A model generated the notes under the pieces. It was not told where the DNA came from. It made no database searches and worked only from the letters and a program-made list of their open reading frames with translations. 64,000 bases of DNA from DASXZH01 sp963829965 (GTDB lineage Bacteria; Armatimonadota; Fimbriimonadia; Fimbriimonadales; Fimbriimonadaceae): contig CAWHLK010000022.1 of assembly GCA_963829965.1 (NCBI GenBank), positions 1 to 64,000 of the forward strand. Reading direction: 5' to 3'. The first letter of the stretch is position 1; each line of letters starts with the position of its first letter. The translations under genes were made by a program, and so were the position numbers. Of this stretch, positions 37,952 through 48,446 are shown one piece after another.

Positions 37952-38494
37952 GGCTTTTTGGACACCCGCACGCGGGCCGGACGGATCACCTTGTCGGCCA
38001 TTCGGTAACCGGGTTCGATTTCACCGGTGATGGTGCCCTCCGGGTGTTCCTCCGTTTCGTCCGTGGCGATCGCCTCGTGGAGATCGGGATCGAAAGCCTC
38101 GCCGTGAGCGGGGATTCGCATGACGTTGCGTCGCTCAAGCGCCGATCGCAGCTGCCGGTCAACCGCCTTGACACCTTCAACGACGGACTCCAAAGTCCCC
38201 GTTCTCCGCTGCGAGAAGTGCCCGCTCGAAGTTGTCCAAGACGGGCAACAAGTCCCGAACCAGGTCCTCGGTCGCAAACTGCCGCGTTTGTTGAGCTTCC
38301 TGCTGGAACCGCTTTCGCATGTTTTGCATGTCGGCCATGGTTCTCAGAAGCTGGTTTTGAAGCTCTTGGAAATCTTGCTTGAGCTGATCGACCTCGCTAA
38401 AAACCATCTCCTCGGGGTTTTCGGTCGGGGTTTCGGTCGTTGAGCCTTCCTGCGGCATATCAGGTTCTTCAGTCGTTTTGTGGCGAGATTTCAA
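37948..38494 (-). CDS. grpE: Nucleotide exchange factor GrpE, frameshifted
   Basis: An N-terminal coiled coil, VDQLKQDFQELQNQLLRTMA followed by DMQNMRKRFQQEAQQ, and VRDLLPVLDNFERAL are in one frame. After a change near 38190, VEGVKAVDRQLRSALER and the C-terminal beta part, GEIEPGYRMADKVIRPARV, follow in another frame. GrpE exchanges nucleotide on DnaK. The gene overlaps glmM by 4 bp (TTGA), so grpE-glmM-coaX read as one operon. dnaK itself is not in the window. Confidence 0.85.
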
Positions 38495-38555
38495 TCGGAT
38501 AACTTCTCCTTTGCGAACACCAAATTTTACCTACGGCGCTCTCCTTGGTCCTAGT

Positions 38556-39386
38556 TCAGATTTGAATCCAGGTCGAAGGGATCAGGTCGCGGGTGTTGTA
38601 CGAGGGGTCGTTAAACCACTTTCTTGGCGCATAGACCACTTTTCCTTTGCGCTCGGAGAGCCAAGCGCCCCACCAACTGAACGTGCTGTTCGCGATGATG
38701 AAGTGCCGGCAAAACCTCATGAGCCGAAGGTCTTCGTAGTTGGCCTTGGCGTCGTTATGGCCCACGTACACGGTTTCATAGGGCAGGCACAGATTGTCCT
38801 TCGCCCATTCGGGGTCGTCCGAAAAGATGTAAAAAACAGCGTTGGCGGCCACCGAGTGGAGCCCTGCCGCGGCAGCCTTGTAGTATTCAGGAGGCTGATT
38901 CACTTGAAAGGACTGACCGCTCTGTGGCCGCCGAACATGGACTGCCACCGGGTTCTCCGCTTTGGAAATCTCGGAAAGTAAAGCTGAGTTCTCTGGACTT
39001 GGCTCGATGGTGACATCAAAATCCCGCCGGATCAGTGAAGGCACGTCATCAAAATATCGCTGTGAGGCCCAGTATCCTCTGAGGTACACGGGAGGAATTC
39101 GGTGCTTGAGGCCGTGGTCGTAGTTGCAGCCGGTTTCGGATACAAGCGTTTTCCTTAGGAAAAGCGACCGGCCCTTTGTGAGTTCGCTTATCTCCAAAGA
39201 CGTCGCGATTTTGGCCTTGATACTGAGGTGAGACAAACCGTAATGCGCGAATGGATCCGATTCGATATCTGTTAGATCCAGCTTTAGAATGGCATTGCGT
39301 TTGTAGGCCAGACGACGCGCAACGGCGTACTGAAACATCTGATTGCCCAGCCCACCCATGATGTGGGTAATGACAATCGGCTTCAC
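38556..39386 (-). CDS. GT11 family fucosyltransferase-like enzyme
   Basis: A 276-residue protein. IVITHIMGGLGNQMFQYAVA is the N-terminal GT11 motif. The GDP-fucose-binding NPVAVHVRRPQSG departs from the usual HxRRGDY, since Gly-Asp is replaced by Pro-Gln. FIIANSTFSWWGAWLSE is the third motif. GT11 enzymes add alpha-1,2-linked fucose to surface glycans. The gene lies 60 bp from grpE on the same strand and faces away from the plus-strand glycan genes. Confidence 0.85.
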   Translation of the reverse strand: MKPIVITHIMGGLGNQMFQYAVARRLAYKRNAILKLDLTDIESDPFAHYGLSHLSIKAKIATSLEISELTKGRSLFLRKTLVSETGCNYDHGLKHRIPPVYLRGYWASQRYFDDVPSLIRRDFDVTIEPSPENSALLSEISKAENPVAVHVRRPQSGQSFQVNQPPEYYKAAAAGLHSVAANAVFYIFSDDPEWAKDNLCLPYETVYVGHNDAKANYEDLRLMRFCRHFIIANSTFSWWGAWLSERKGKVVYAPRKWFNDPSYNTRDLIPSTWIQI

Positions 39387-39539
39387 GCCGGGTCACTCTC
39401 CAATTTGAAGGTTAGCCTCCTCTCTGAAACGCACATCATGAACAACCCCACTCAGAGCATATACCATTCGACGGTCAACTTCAATGACCCAACCCCCAAC
39501 ACCTAGGAACTCGACTCCTTATGAGATAATAGGTGCCGT

Positions 39540-40211
39540 ATGAGAGCGTCTGCCGTTCGCGATTGCCTCAAGGTACTTGAAGCCTTTGGCGTCGATCCGA
39601 AGAAGGGCACGGCGCTTGACGTCGGAGGAACGGCGGAGGTTTATCTCCTCGATGACGGCAAAGTCGAGGTAGAAGCAAACCCTCTCACCAAACTGATCCC
39701 CCATCTGACGCTCCTCGACCGGGGATTCAACGAATCCGAACTTGGGACCACCACGGACGAGCAAGTGGATTTCCTTATACCGGGCTCCATCGAGCACTTG
39801 CGGGACTCGTTTGACATCGTCTTTTCGTTTGACACGCTTGAGCATGTGGCGAACCCTTTCAAGTTTTGCGAGCACCTTTTACGGGTGGCAAAGCCCGGCG
39901 GTTATGTTTACTTGTCCACTATTTTCAGTTGGGTCTACCATCCTTCACCCGAGGATTATTTTCGATTTTCTCCCGCTGGACTAGATGCCTGCTTTGCGGA
40001 CGCGTCCGAAGGCTGTGTGCTGTGGTCCGGGTGGGAAAGCGACGAGCGCGGAGTTGGCATTCTTGCCTACAAGGGCAATCCCTCGGACGTTCAACGCCTT
40101 CCAGTCTCGCTTCGAAGCGAATCCACCGCTCCAGGACTGTTGCCGCCATTGCCGGGTCCTCCACAACGCAAATCGTTCTTGGACCGGGTCCGAATCCTGG
40201 TGGGCCGCTAA
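39540..40211 (+). CDS. Class I SAM-dependent methyltransferase
   Basis: A 223-residue protein. GTALDVGGTAEVYLLDDGKV is the SAM-binding loop, DIVFSFDTLEHVANPFKFCE is motif II with the acidic residue, and HLLRVAKPGGYVYLSTIFSW is motif III. The substrate is probably a glycan or glycolipid, judging by neighbours. The start ATG at 39540 is 4 bp after an ATAATAGGTG stretch; no strong ribosome site. It is followed after one base by the next gene. Confidence 0.8.
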   Translation: MRASAVRDCLKVLEAFGVDPKKGTALDVGGTAEVYLLDDGKVEVEANPLTKLIPHLTLLDRGFNESELGTTTDEQVDFLIPGSIEHLRDSFDIVFSFDTLEHVANPFKFCEHLLRVAKPGGYVYLSTIFSWVYHPSPEDYFRFSPAGLDACFADASEGCVLWSGWESDERGVGILAYKGNPSDVQRLPVSLRSESTAPGLLPPLPGPPQRKSFLDRVRILVGR

Positions 40212-40212
40212 G

Positions 40213-40988
40213 TTGAAGGGCTGCTGCCCGGTCTGCCAATCCGGCTTGGTGTCCCTTAATGGCGTTTCGTTAGGAGGCTACAACCTCACCGAATGCGGCA
40301 GCTGCTCTTTCGTTTTTGCGCCGGACGCCTTTTCCAAGGCGCCCGATTATGATGCCGTGTACGAATCGGAGGAATATCGGAAGGCGCAAGTCAACGCCGT
40401 GCGGAAGGAAGGCGCCGACAAAGAGTTTGCCCGGATTGCGACTTACGCGGCGTTTTTTCGGCGAATGAAGCCAACCGGAGCTGCGACCCTGCTGGACGTC
40501 GGCTGCGGCGTTGGCCGCTTTGCGATCGCTGCAGCTGACGCGGGCTGGAATGTGACCGGCATCGATCCTTCGGAAACCGCGATCGGAATCGCAAAAGGCC
40601 TTGGCCGTTTTGAGGCGAGCACGTCACCCATCGACCAGGTCACAGGGCACTTTAACGTGGCCACTGCTTTGAAGTGCTGGAGCACCTTGCAGATCCGGTT
40701 GGGTTCATCAAGGAAACGTCCAAAGCTGCCCCCGAACTGTTTTTCACCGTTCCCAACTGGGATTGGGCGCCTCTGCACGAAGCCACAAGACCCGACTGGG
40801 TGCCTCCCATTCATCTCGGGTTCTTCCGCGCGGCGTCGCTGCGCGCGGCGGTGGAACACGCCGGGCTCAAGGTTCTTGATATTGGCATTATTGGCAGCGA
40901 CACGAGCACGGGCTTTCGCCGTTTTAGGCACCGGCTTCAAAAGAGGCCGGACGAGCCGATGGGGTTGTGGGTGCATGCCGGAGTCTAA
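40213..40988 (+). CDS. SAM-dependent methyltransferase with N-terminal zinc-binding Cys pairs, frameshifted
   Basis: It starts at a TTG right after the previous stop: LKGCCPVCQSGLV..TECGSC, two CxxC pairs that could bind zinc, as in family-11-type methyltransferases of glycan clusters. The SAM loop is ATLLDVGCGVGRFAIAAADA. After a frame change near 40670, LEHLADPVGFIKETSKAAPE follows and the protein ends DEPMGLWVHAGV at 40988. Its substrate is unknown. Confidence 0.75.
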
Positions 40989-42115
40989 CACCCGAGTCGG
41001 ATTGGTAACCCTCTCGATGGAGCGAGGCGGAGTCAAACTTACCTGCTGACGCTTGGGAAAGAACTCAAACGTCTGGGGAGCGAAGTGAGCATCGTGACCA
41101 TCCAGAGTCCGGGGCCCTGGTTTAGCAGAATCTCTGAAGCAGGCCTTACTCCGGTCGACCTTTCAAAGGCCGGACGGCGGGGCGCTACCCGCCGCCTGCG
41201 TTTGGCAGCGGCTTTGCGCAGGCACAATTTTGACGTGGTTTTCTTCAACCACGTCCGGCCGATTCAGCGCTCTATTCCCTACCTTCCCAACCACGTGATC
41301 ATTGCACCGGTTCTTCACAACGACCACGAAGAGGTCTACACGGTAGGTGCGACTTACAAGCAGGGTTGGAATGCGTGCATCGGCGTGAGCCGGCATATTT
41401 GCGATGAGGCCGTTCAGCGAATGCCGGGCAAGACTGCCGTTTACATTCCCAACGGCATTGAGATAGAAGAGGTTGAAGGGCGCCTTTTGCAAAGCCTCTC
41501 CAGTTAGTCTTCGTGGGCCGCTTGCACGACGGCCATAAGGGCATCTTTCTTTTGCCGGAGATCCTAAGAGGCTGTGCGGTTCGGAACGTGCCCGTTCACC
41601 TTCATCTCGTGGGTACCGGCGCGGATGAGGGCGAGCTTAAGAAAAGAGTTTCCGAAAACGGAGTCGGCGACGCCGTCACCTACCACGACGCATTGCAAAA
41701 CAGAGAGGTCCGGGCACTGCTCCGCCAATGCCATGGTTTGATCTTGCCCTCCCGATATGAGGGCATGCCGATCGTGGTCATCGAGGCTCAAGCCGAGGGT
41801 TGCGTGCCGATCTGCACAGACCTGCCCGGCATTCGGTCGGAGGCGGTGGAAACCGGGGTAAGCGGCCTGCTTGTTGAACGAGAAGCGGTGGGCTTTGTCG
41901 CCGCTATCGAGGCACTCTCGGATGAGGGAACTTGGAAGAGGATGAGCGATGCCGCGATGGCTTCCTGCCGGGCCAAGTTCTCGGCCCAGAAGATGGGCGA
42001 AAGGTATAACCTGTTCATCGAGGCAGCCGTCCGCGGAGATTATCCGCTGAACCGTAATCGGGCTCTTCTGGCGTTTGTTCGAAATCGCGCATGGAAAGCA
42101 AACAGTGGCTGGTGA
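40975..42115 (+). CDS. GT4-like glycosyltransferase, two frameshifts
   Basis: The frame from ATG 40975 gives MPESNTRVGLVTLSMERGGV. After a change near 41040 the middle part continues LLTLGKELKRLGSEVSIVTI and CIGVSRHICDEAVQRMPGKT. After a second change near 41500 it reads VGRLHDGHKGIFLLPEILRG, GLILPSRYEGMPIVVIEAQA and GCVPICTDLPGI, the GT4 donor-binding region. Joined it gives about 375 residues, a normal GT-B enzyme. Its start overlaps the end of the methyltransferase gene. Confidence 0.75.
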
Positions 42116-43328
42116 TCTCCTATTACGTGAACACGCCGGGAATGGCTTGCTCCCATCACATCGACGACCGGCTTTCGGAACTTGTCAAGCTGGGCATTGA
42201 GCCGGTTGTTCTAAGCTCCTTTCTCTCTCCCAAGTCGACCGAATACCGCCATATCCGGGCGCCCCATGTTCGCCCTCCGCCGCCCAAAGGGGCTTGCGCT
42301 CGTTCTTGAAACCCAGGATAAGGAACAAGATGGTTTATGAGGCAACGGCGTTTGCCCTGTTTCTGCCGGTTCTGCCGTTCTATCTGATTGAGAAGCTGTT
42401 TGTCCGCGCCTACCCGGAACGGTCTTGGATCGCGGGCGCGCTCTTCCCTGCCCTTTGGCTCGCGCTTTCGCCCAAACGAAGAGTGATTTATTGCACGGGC
42501 GGGCATGTGCATGCCTCTCTTTGCGGTTCTATCGTGTCCGCGATAACCGGCAAGCCGCTTGTCGCCGAGTTTCAAGACCCTCTGCGTTTCATCTATCCGG
42601 ACGCCAAGCTCTTTGAGGGCAAGAGGGCGGAGCTCTTGAGCGGTTCATTGTGAAGCGCGCGAGGCGAACTGTTTATCTAACCGGGAATGCGGCTGATGAT
42701 GCCGGAGCGTCTACCGGAATGCCGGAAAAGGTCCGCCACATTTACGCGGGAGGCGCACCTGCCCCGGCGAGCCTCAAGCGGCGAAACGAGTGCTGCCGGA
42801 TCGTTCACGTCGGCACGCTGTACCAGACGCGCACCTTCAAGCCGGTTCTGGATGTGCTGGAAAAACTCGGGCCGATTGATATTCCCTTTCAGATCCAACT
42901 CATAGGAATCGTAGCTTCCAACGTGGTTGAGGAGATCGAGGGCAGCCCGCTTAAGCACCTTGTTGAAATCGTGGGCGAGGTGGACCGGACCGCGGCCCTG
43001 GATGCCCTGCAGCGAGCGGATTTGCTTCTTCTCATTCAGCACCGGGACGAGATCTCCACCTACACGATCCCGTCCAAGACTTACGAGTATCTCAACTCCG
43101 GCCGACGGATTCTCGGCTTTCTCTTTCACAACGAGGAACTTGCGGCGATGCTGCGGGAGCAGGGCCATTTTGTCGGCGCCGGAAGCATGCGCCGAGGAAG
43201 GTGCGGCAAGCCTGCGCGGGTGCCTCGAGATGTGGGAGCGAGACGAGCTGGATTCGGCGCCGAACTCATCGCCTTATACCACCGAGCGAGCTGCCAGGGA
43301 GTTGGTTGAGGTAGTTGAAGGAGAATAG
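42091..43328 (+). CDS. Glycosyltransferase-like protein, three frameshifts
   Basis: Parts in order: MESKQWLVISYYVNTPGMAC (42091); KMVYEATAFALFLPVLPFYL and KPLVAEFQDPLRFIYPDAKL in a second frame; RIVHVGTLYQTRTFKPVLDV and SKTYEYLNSGRRILGFLFHN in a third; then a last change near 43185 to EMWERDELDSAPNSS. The plan is that of a GT-B glycosyltransferase of a polysaccharide cluster. The gene overlaps the previous one by 25 bp. The number of breaks in one gene is high; read errors or true decay are both possible. Confidence 0.6.
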
Positions 43329-43434
43329 AGCATGCTTTCCGGACGCAAGCTAAAGCTCGCGCTACCACCAGGCCTTCAATTGGGTCCAAAGACCAGATAC
43401 GCAATGTTAATCACGGTTCTGGCAAGCGCACGAA

Positions 43435-43819
43435 TTACAGAGCCCGGATTCGGAACACCTGAAGCAGCCGTTCCTTGGTCGTAATTTGGCGGGATGCCAA
43501 CCGCCTCGCAAGGTCTTCCACTTTTGAGTCGTCCATGTCCAACTGGAATCCGTTCATTTGCAAGAAGACCTCGCAAGAGACGAGGCCGGTGCGGGCGTTT
43601 CCTTCCACGAACGGCCGGTTAATCGCCAGGGACATCCAGTAGGTGGCCGCCTGGCTTCGAAGCGTGCGGTTGATGAGTTCTCCAAACCGGGTCTCCTGCG
43701 GGGCCGAAACCGCGCTTTCCAGTAAGCCATAATCTCGAACAAGAGCACTGCCCCCAAAACGTGTTGCCAGGGCCTGATGAATTTCGAACGATTTGTTCGG
43801 GCGTGAGGAACAGGGCCAC
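43435..43819 (-). CDS. Doc/Fic-type toxin homologue, frameshifted, catalytic His replaced
   Basis: A GTG at 43819 starts VALFLTPEQI. One extra base near 43785-43792 shifts to EIHQALATRFGGSALVRDYG, then YWMSLAINRPFVEGNARTGL and VSCEVFLQMNGFQLDMDDSK. This is the death-on-curing family, whose active motif is HPFxDGNKRTA. Here the His is Arg and the Lys before Arg-Thr is Ala, so the phosphorylating activity of Doc toxins is probably lost. Its usual partner type, an AbrB/MazE-like protein, lies 2 kb upstream on the same strand. Confidence 0.75.
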
Positions 43820-43830
43820 TGAAATAAAGT

Positions 43831-45862
43831 ATGCGCGACGAACGCAACTCCGTTGCTGAACATGCCGGCGGCCCCGGCCTTTGGCGGTCTCACTGGGTCG
43901 CCCTTCTCGTCTTTGCCCTCCTGAGCTTGATTTGTTACGGCAGAACCCTCAACGGCGGCTTTTTGGTCGACGATTGGTGGTGGTCGGCAAGCGCGCGTCA
44001 GGGCGATTGGCCGACGCTCACGGGACCGAGCGTTTTCTTCCGGCCTTTCGCAAGCCTTGTTTTTGTCTCCTGGTTCCGCATGTTCGGGCCTAACCCGTTT
44101 GCCTACCGCGTCATGGTCTTGACGCTTTTGACCCTCACTGCCTTTGGAATCCGTGGGATCTGGCTGAAGCTCAGCCTAAGCAAGCAAGGAACCGGAGCCG
44201 CCCTATTTGCGGGGGCGGCCTTCATTTTGTGGCCTACCCATGCGGAAGCGGTTGGCTGGATCTCTTGTTTTTCCGATCAGTTGGTGGCGGCCTTCGGGAC
44301 CTTGTCCATCTGGGCGTTCCTCAGTTATGCGGGGCGTCCAAGGCTCTGGCCGTTCTTGGCCGGATCTTTGTTCATGGTTATCGCCCTGCTGTCGAAAGAA
44401 GCTGCGATTGTCTTGCCCATTATCACCGTGGTCCTGGCTTGGGCTCATACGCGGCAGGTTGATTTGCAAAACCCAAGGCGGGCTCTCTTGGCTCTTGCGG
44501 TAATCGCCGTTGCCCTGTTAATGGGCTACGTCGGCTTGAGAACGGCATGCTTACACACCCTCACCGGCGGTTATGGCCGGAACAGTTTGTCCCTTTTCAT
44601 TGCCGCCTTTATCGGGCTCAAATTCACGACAAACCTCGCCAACGACTTCTTCCCCGTTGCCCGATACTTAGCGTTGTATGGGACGGGCCATGGCATCGCC
44701 TGGATTCGACCTCTGATTCTGATCGTCATACTTGGCCCTGTTGGCGCAATGCTCCGAAAGCCGGGAAGAACGCGCCCGCTATCTCCCAACGCAAAGAGAT
44801 TCGTCGCCGGATTCTTCGTCTTTGGAGTTGTTTGGCTGCTATGGGCACTCTACGGCGTCATGAGTGTGGGCGCACTCAACGAGATCATCGCTGGAAATCC
44901 GATTCTGGAAATCTGCTTCGGGTTTGCGATGCTTCTTCTGGGCTTCTTGATTTGGCGCTTGGTGAGGCGAAACTGGATTACGGTAGTCGATTGGTTGACC
45001 GATCACAGAGTGGACCTTGCCTGGGTTCCCGCCACCATTCTCTTGGCCGAACTGGTGGAGCATCTCGAGATGATCACGCTTGTCGATGGCCTTTGGCAGG
45101 TGGCTCTCATCGGCTATTTCCTTTGGGTTGTCTATGCCACAAGACCGCTTGTGAATCCGCGGTCGTCGACCGTAAAGGCAAGAGGAACCCGCGTGGTCGC
45201 GATCACCCTCCTCTTTTCCGCGTTCTTCGCGCTAATCCCGAGCGTAACCCTGCCGATAGGCTTTGACGGGCAACAATCCAGGTTTTCCTATCTGGGAAGC
45301 GTGTTTTCGGTGCTCTTTTTTGTTTGCGCCTATTCTTATCTGCTGCGAAAACGCAACTTGAAGATAGGCGCCGGTATCGCCATTGCATTAATATTGTTTC
45401 TGGCGCAAATCCCCGCCACCGAAGAGTGGGTGAAAGCAGGCGACATTTCTCGCGAGACTGCGCGCGCAATCATTGCGACTCCGCACTCCCATAAAACGTT
45501 CATTCTCACCGCGCCACGATCCTTCGGCTCCGCGGATTTGTTCATTGGCGGACTCGACGTGATCCCGTTCGTTCTTCTCGGAACTCACGATTTGGCCGTT
45601 GAGCCGGGAATGCTGGTGGATGGAATGGTTGCGGACGATATTGTGGAAAGCGAGGCGCTGGGGGGCAACCGATTTTCGATCCTGCTCAAGCCAGGCGCCG
45701 CATCTCGATGGAATCCCTTAGGTTTTCATTCCCATGACATGCCTAAGAACTTCAAAATTTCCCAAAAATTCGACAACAACCGAACAGGTTCAAATCACGG
45801 ACTATCAGCCGGGCGACCGTGTCATCAGTGTGGATGCGGACGGACCCCACTTTGTTCGCTGA
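43831..45862 (+). CDS. Large multi-pass membrane protein, GT-C-like
   Basis: About 677 residues with 12 or more hydrophobic helices (for example WVALLVFALLSLICYGRTLN). The first loop, LNGGFLVDDWW, contains the acidic pair placed as in GT-C glycosyltransferases (PMT/TMTC type). A C-terminal soluble part starts near residue 535. A frame change near 45755-45770, in a run of A and T, leads to VQITDYQPGDRVISVDADGP and a stop at 45862; the longer open frame beyond that is spurious. It probably transfers a sugar from a lipid donor at the membrane, but this is only fold-level inference. Confidence 0.65.
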
Positions 45863-45867
45863 TCCGG

Positions 45868-46071
45868 TTACCGGATCCGGGAAAGAGTTCCCTCCAGCTT
45901 TTCCATGGCCGCGACCTTCGCCTTGTCGAAAGCCATGGGCGGACGTCTCAAAATGATTGCGCCTTCCACGTACTGGACGTCGATTTTGTCGTTGATTCCC
46001 AGGTGCTCCCGCATCTCTTTGGTCAGCCGAAGAGCCATGCTATTGCCTGTTTTGGTGAGGGTGCGAATCAT
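45868..46071 (-). CDS. AbrB/MazE-like antitoxin (SpoVT-AbrB domain)
   Basis: A 67-residue protein, MIRTLTKTGNSMALRLTKEM then LGINDKIDVQYVEGAIILRR, the swapped-hairpin DNA-binding fold of AbrB/MazE. Such genes usually sit directly before a doc or mazF toxin. Here the next gene on the same strand, 2 kb away across an oppositely oriented membrane protein gene, is the Doc homologue. Confidence 0.85.
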   Translation of the reverse strand: MIRTLTKTGNSMALRLTKEMREHLGINDKIDVQYVEGAIILRRPPMAFDKAKVAAMEKLEGTLSRIR

Positions 46072-46244
46072 AATCCAATTCTAGCAACTTCGGAAAGTTC
46101 GTAGATACCAAGTGCGTACATCGTAAGCAACATTATGGTCACGGCATTGAAGGCAGGGCCTCCAAAAGGTCAAAATGCAGATGCCGATTTGGATTGAGTT
46201 GTTTTGTTGCGGCTCGTCTTACCGGCTTTCAACCAGGAGGATTC

Positions 46245-47654
<1,410 letters not shown>

Positions 47655-47656
47655 GG

Positions 47657-47750
47657 CGTGAGGGTGTTGGGTTTTGGGTGTTGGGTTTTAGGTCTTAGGG
47701 CCGCATCCCAACACCCAACACCCAACACCCAACACCCAACACTCAACTCC
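47657..47750. repeat. Inverted heptamer repeats downstream of glnA
   Basis: GGGTGTTGGGTTTTGGGTGT-type units at about 47664-47700 are followed by CCCAACACCCAACACCCAAC units at 47708-47742. The two halves pair into one long hairpin, so this copy may also act as a terminator or mRNA end. It is the same family as at 12164 and 34009. Confidence 0.85.
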
Positions 47751-47767
47751 TGGGTAGCATTTCACCG

Positions 47768-48442
47768 ATGAAGTTCTCGTCTTCCTCTCCTGTGCCCTTT
47801 ACCCTCCTCTTTGCAAGCCTCGCTGCGCTTGGCAGCGCGCAAGTTGGCCAGCAGCTCAGTGTGCGAGTTCACAAGGGGCAGACCCTCCATTATTCCGTTG
47901 TCATTCATCAGGCGCCGGTTAAGGGCAATGTGCCCAAGCCGAGCAACGAGCGCCGAAAGGAAACTTACAAGGTTCAAACTGTTGACAAGAAGGGCGAAGT
48001 CACCTTTCACACGGCTTACCAAATGTTCGGCACCCCTCATGGCCCAACGAAAGGCGAGGGCGAGCTCCAGCTTCTCAGCAACGGCGCCCCTCCGGATGGA
48101 TTCACCAGCTTCATTTTCGACAACGCGGCTCTCTCGGATCTAGACTATCTGCCCGGTCCCATAAGGGGTGGGAACTGGTCGGTTAACGTGAAGAGTTTTG
48201 GGAATCCAAACGCCGGCAAGTTCATTTTTTCGCCGATGAAGGATGAGACTATTCGCGGCATTCCTTGTATGAAGATCGCCGTCATGGCGGGACAGACGGA
48301 AAAGGACCCGAGCAAGGGCGTTCATTTCATGGGAACGGCGACTTACTGGATCTCTTTGGCCGACGGGTTGCCGGTCAAGAAAACGATCGAGCAGAAGTTC
48401 GGCAGCACGTGGGACATCCACATCGATATTGAGCGACAATAG
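47768..48442 (+). CDS. Exported protein of unknown function
   Basis: A 224-residue protein with a signal peptide, SPVPFTLLFASLAALGSAQV, and a beta-rich mature part. Segments include LSVRVHKGQTLHYSVVIHQA, TYKVQTVDKKGEVTFHTAYQ and GTATYWISLADGLPVKKTIE. The plan (signal, KGQ/KVGDxxxY, repeated beta strands, a WxxKxTGxxxK-like end) is like the protein at 57394-58095, suggesting a shared family of secreted beta proteins. The function is unknown. Confidence 0.6.
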   Translation: MKFSSSSPVPFTLLFASLAALGSAQVGQQLSVRVHKGQTLHYSVVIHQAPVKGNVPKPSNERRKETYKVQTVDKKGEVTFHTAYQMFGTPHGPTKGEGELQLLSNGAPPDGFTSFIFDNAALSDLDYLPGPIRGGNWSVNVKSFGNPNAGKFIFSPMKDETIRGIPCMKIAVMAGQTEKDPSKGVHFMGTATYWISLADGLPVKKTIEQKFGSTWDIHIDIERQ

Positions 48443-48446
48443 CCGC

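Noticed and set aside
45780..46104. Extension of the membrane protein to 46104
   Set aside because: The extra ~80 residues are the antisense of the AbrB-like gene; a one-base frame change near 45760 gives a natural end at 45862.
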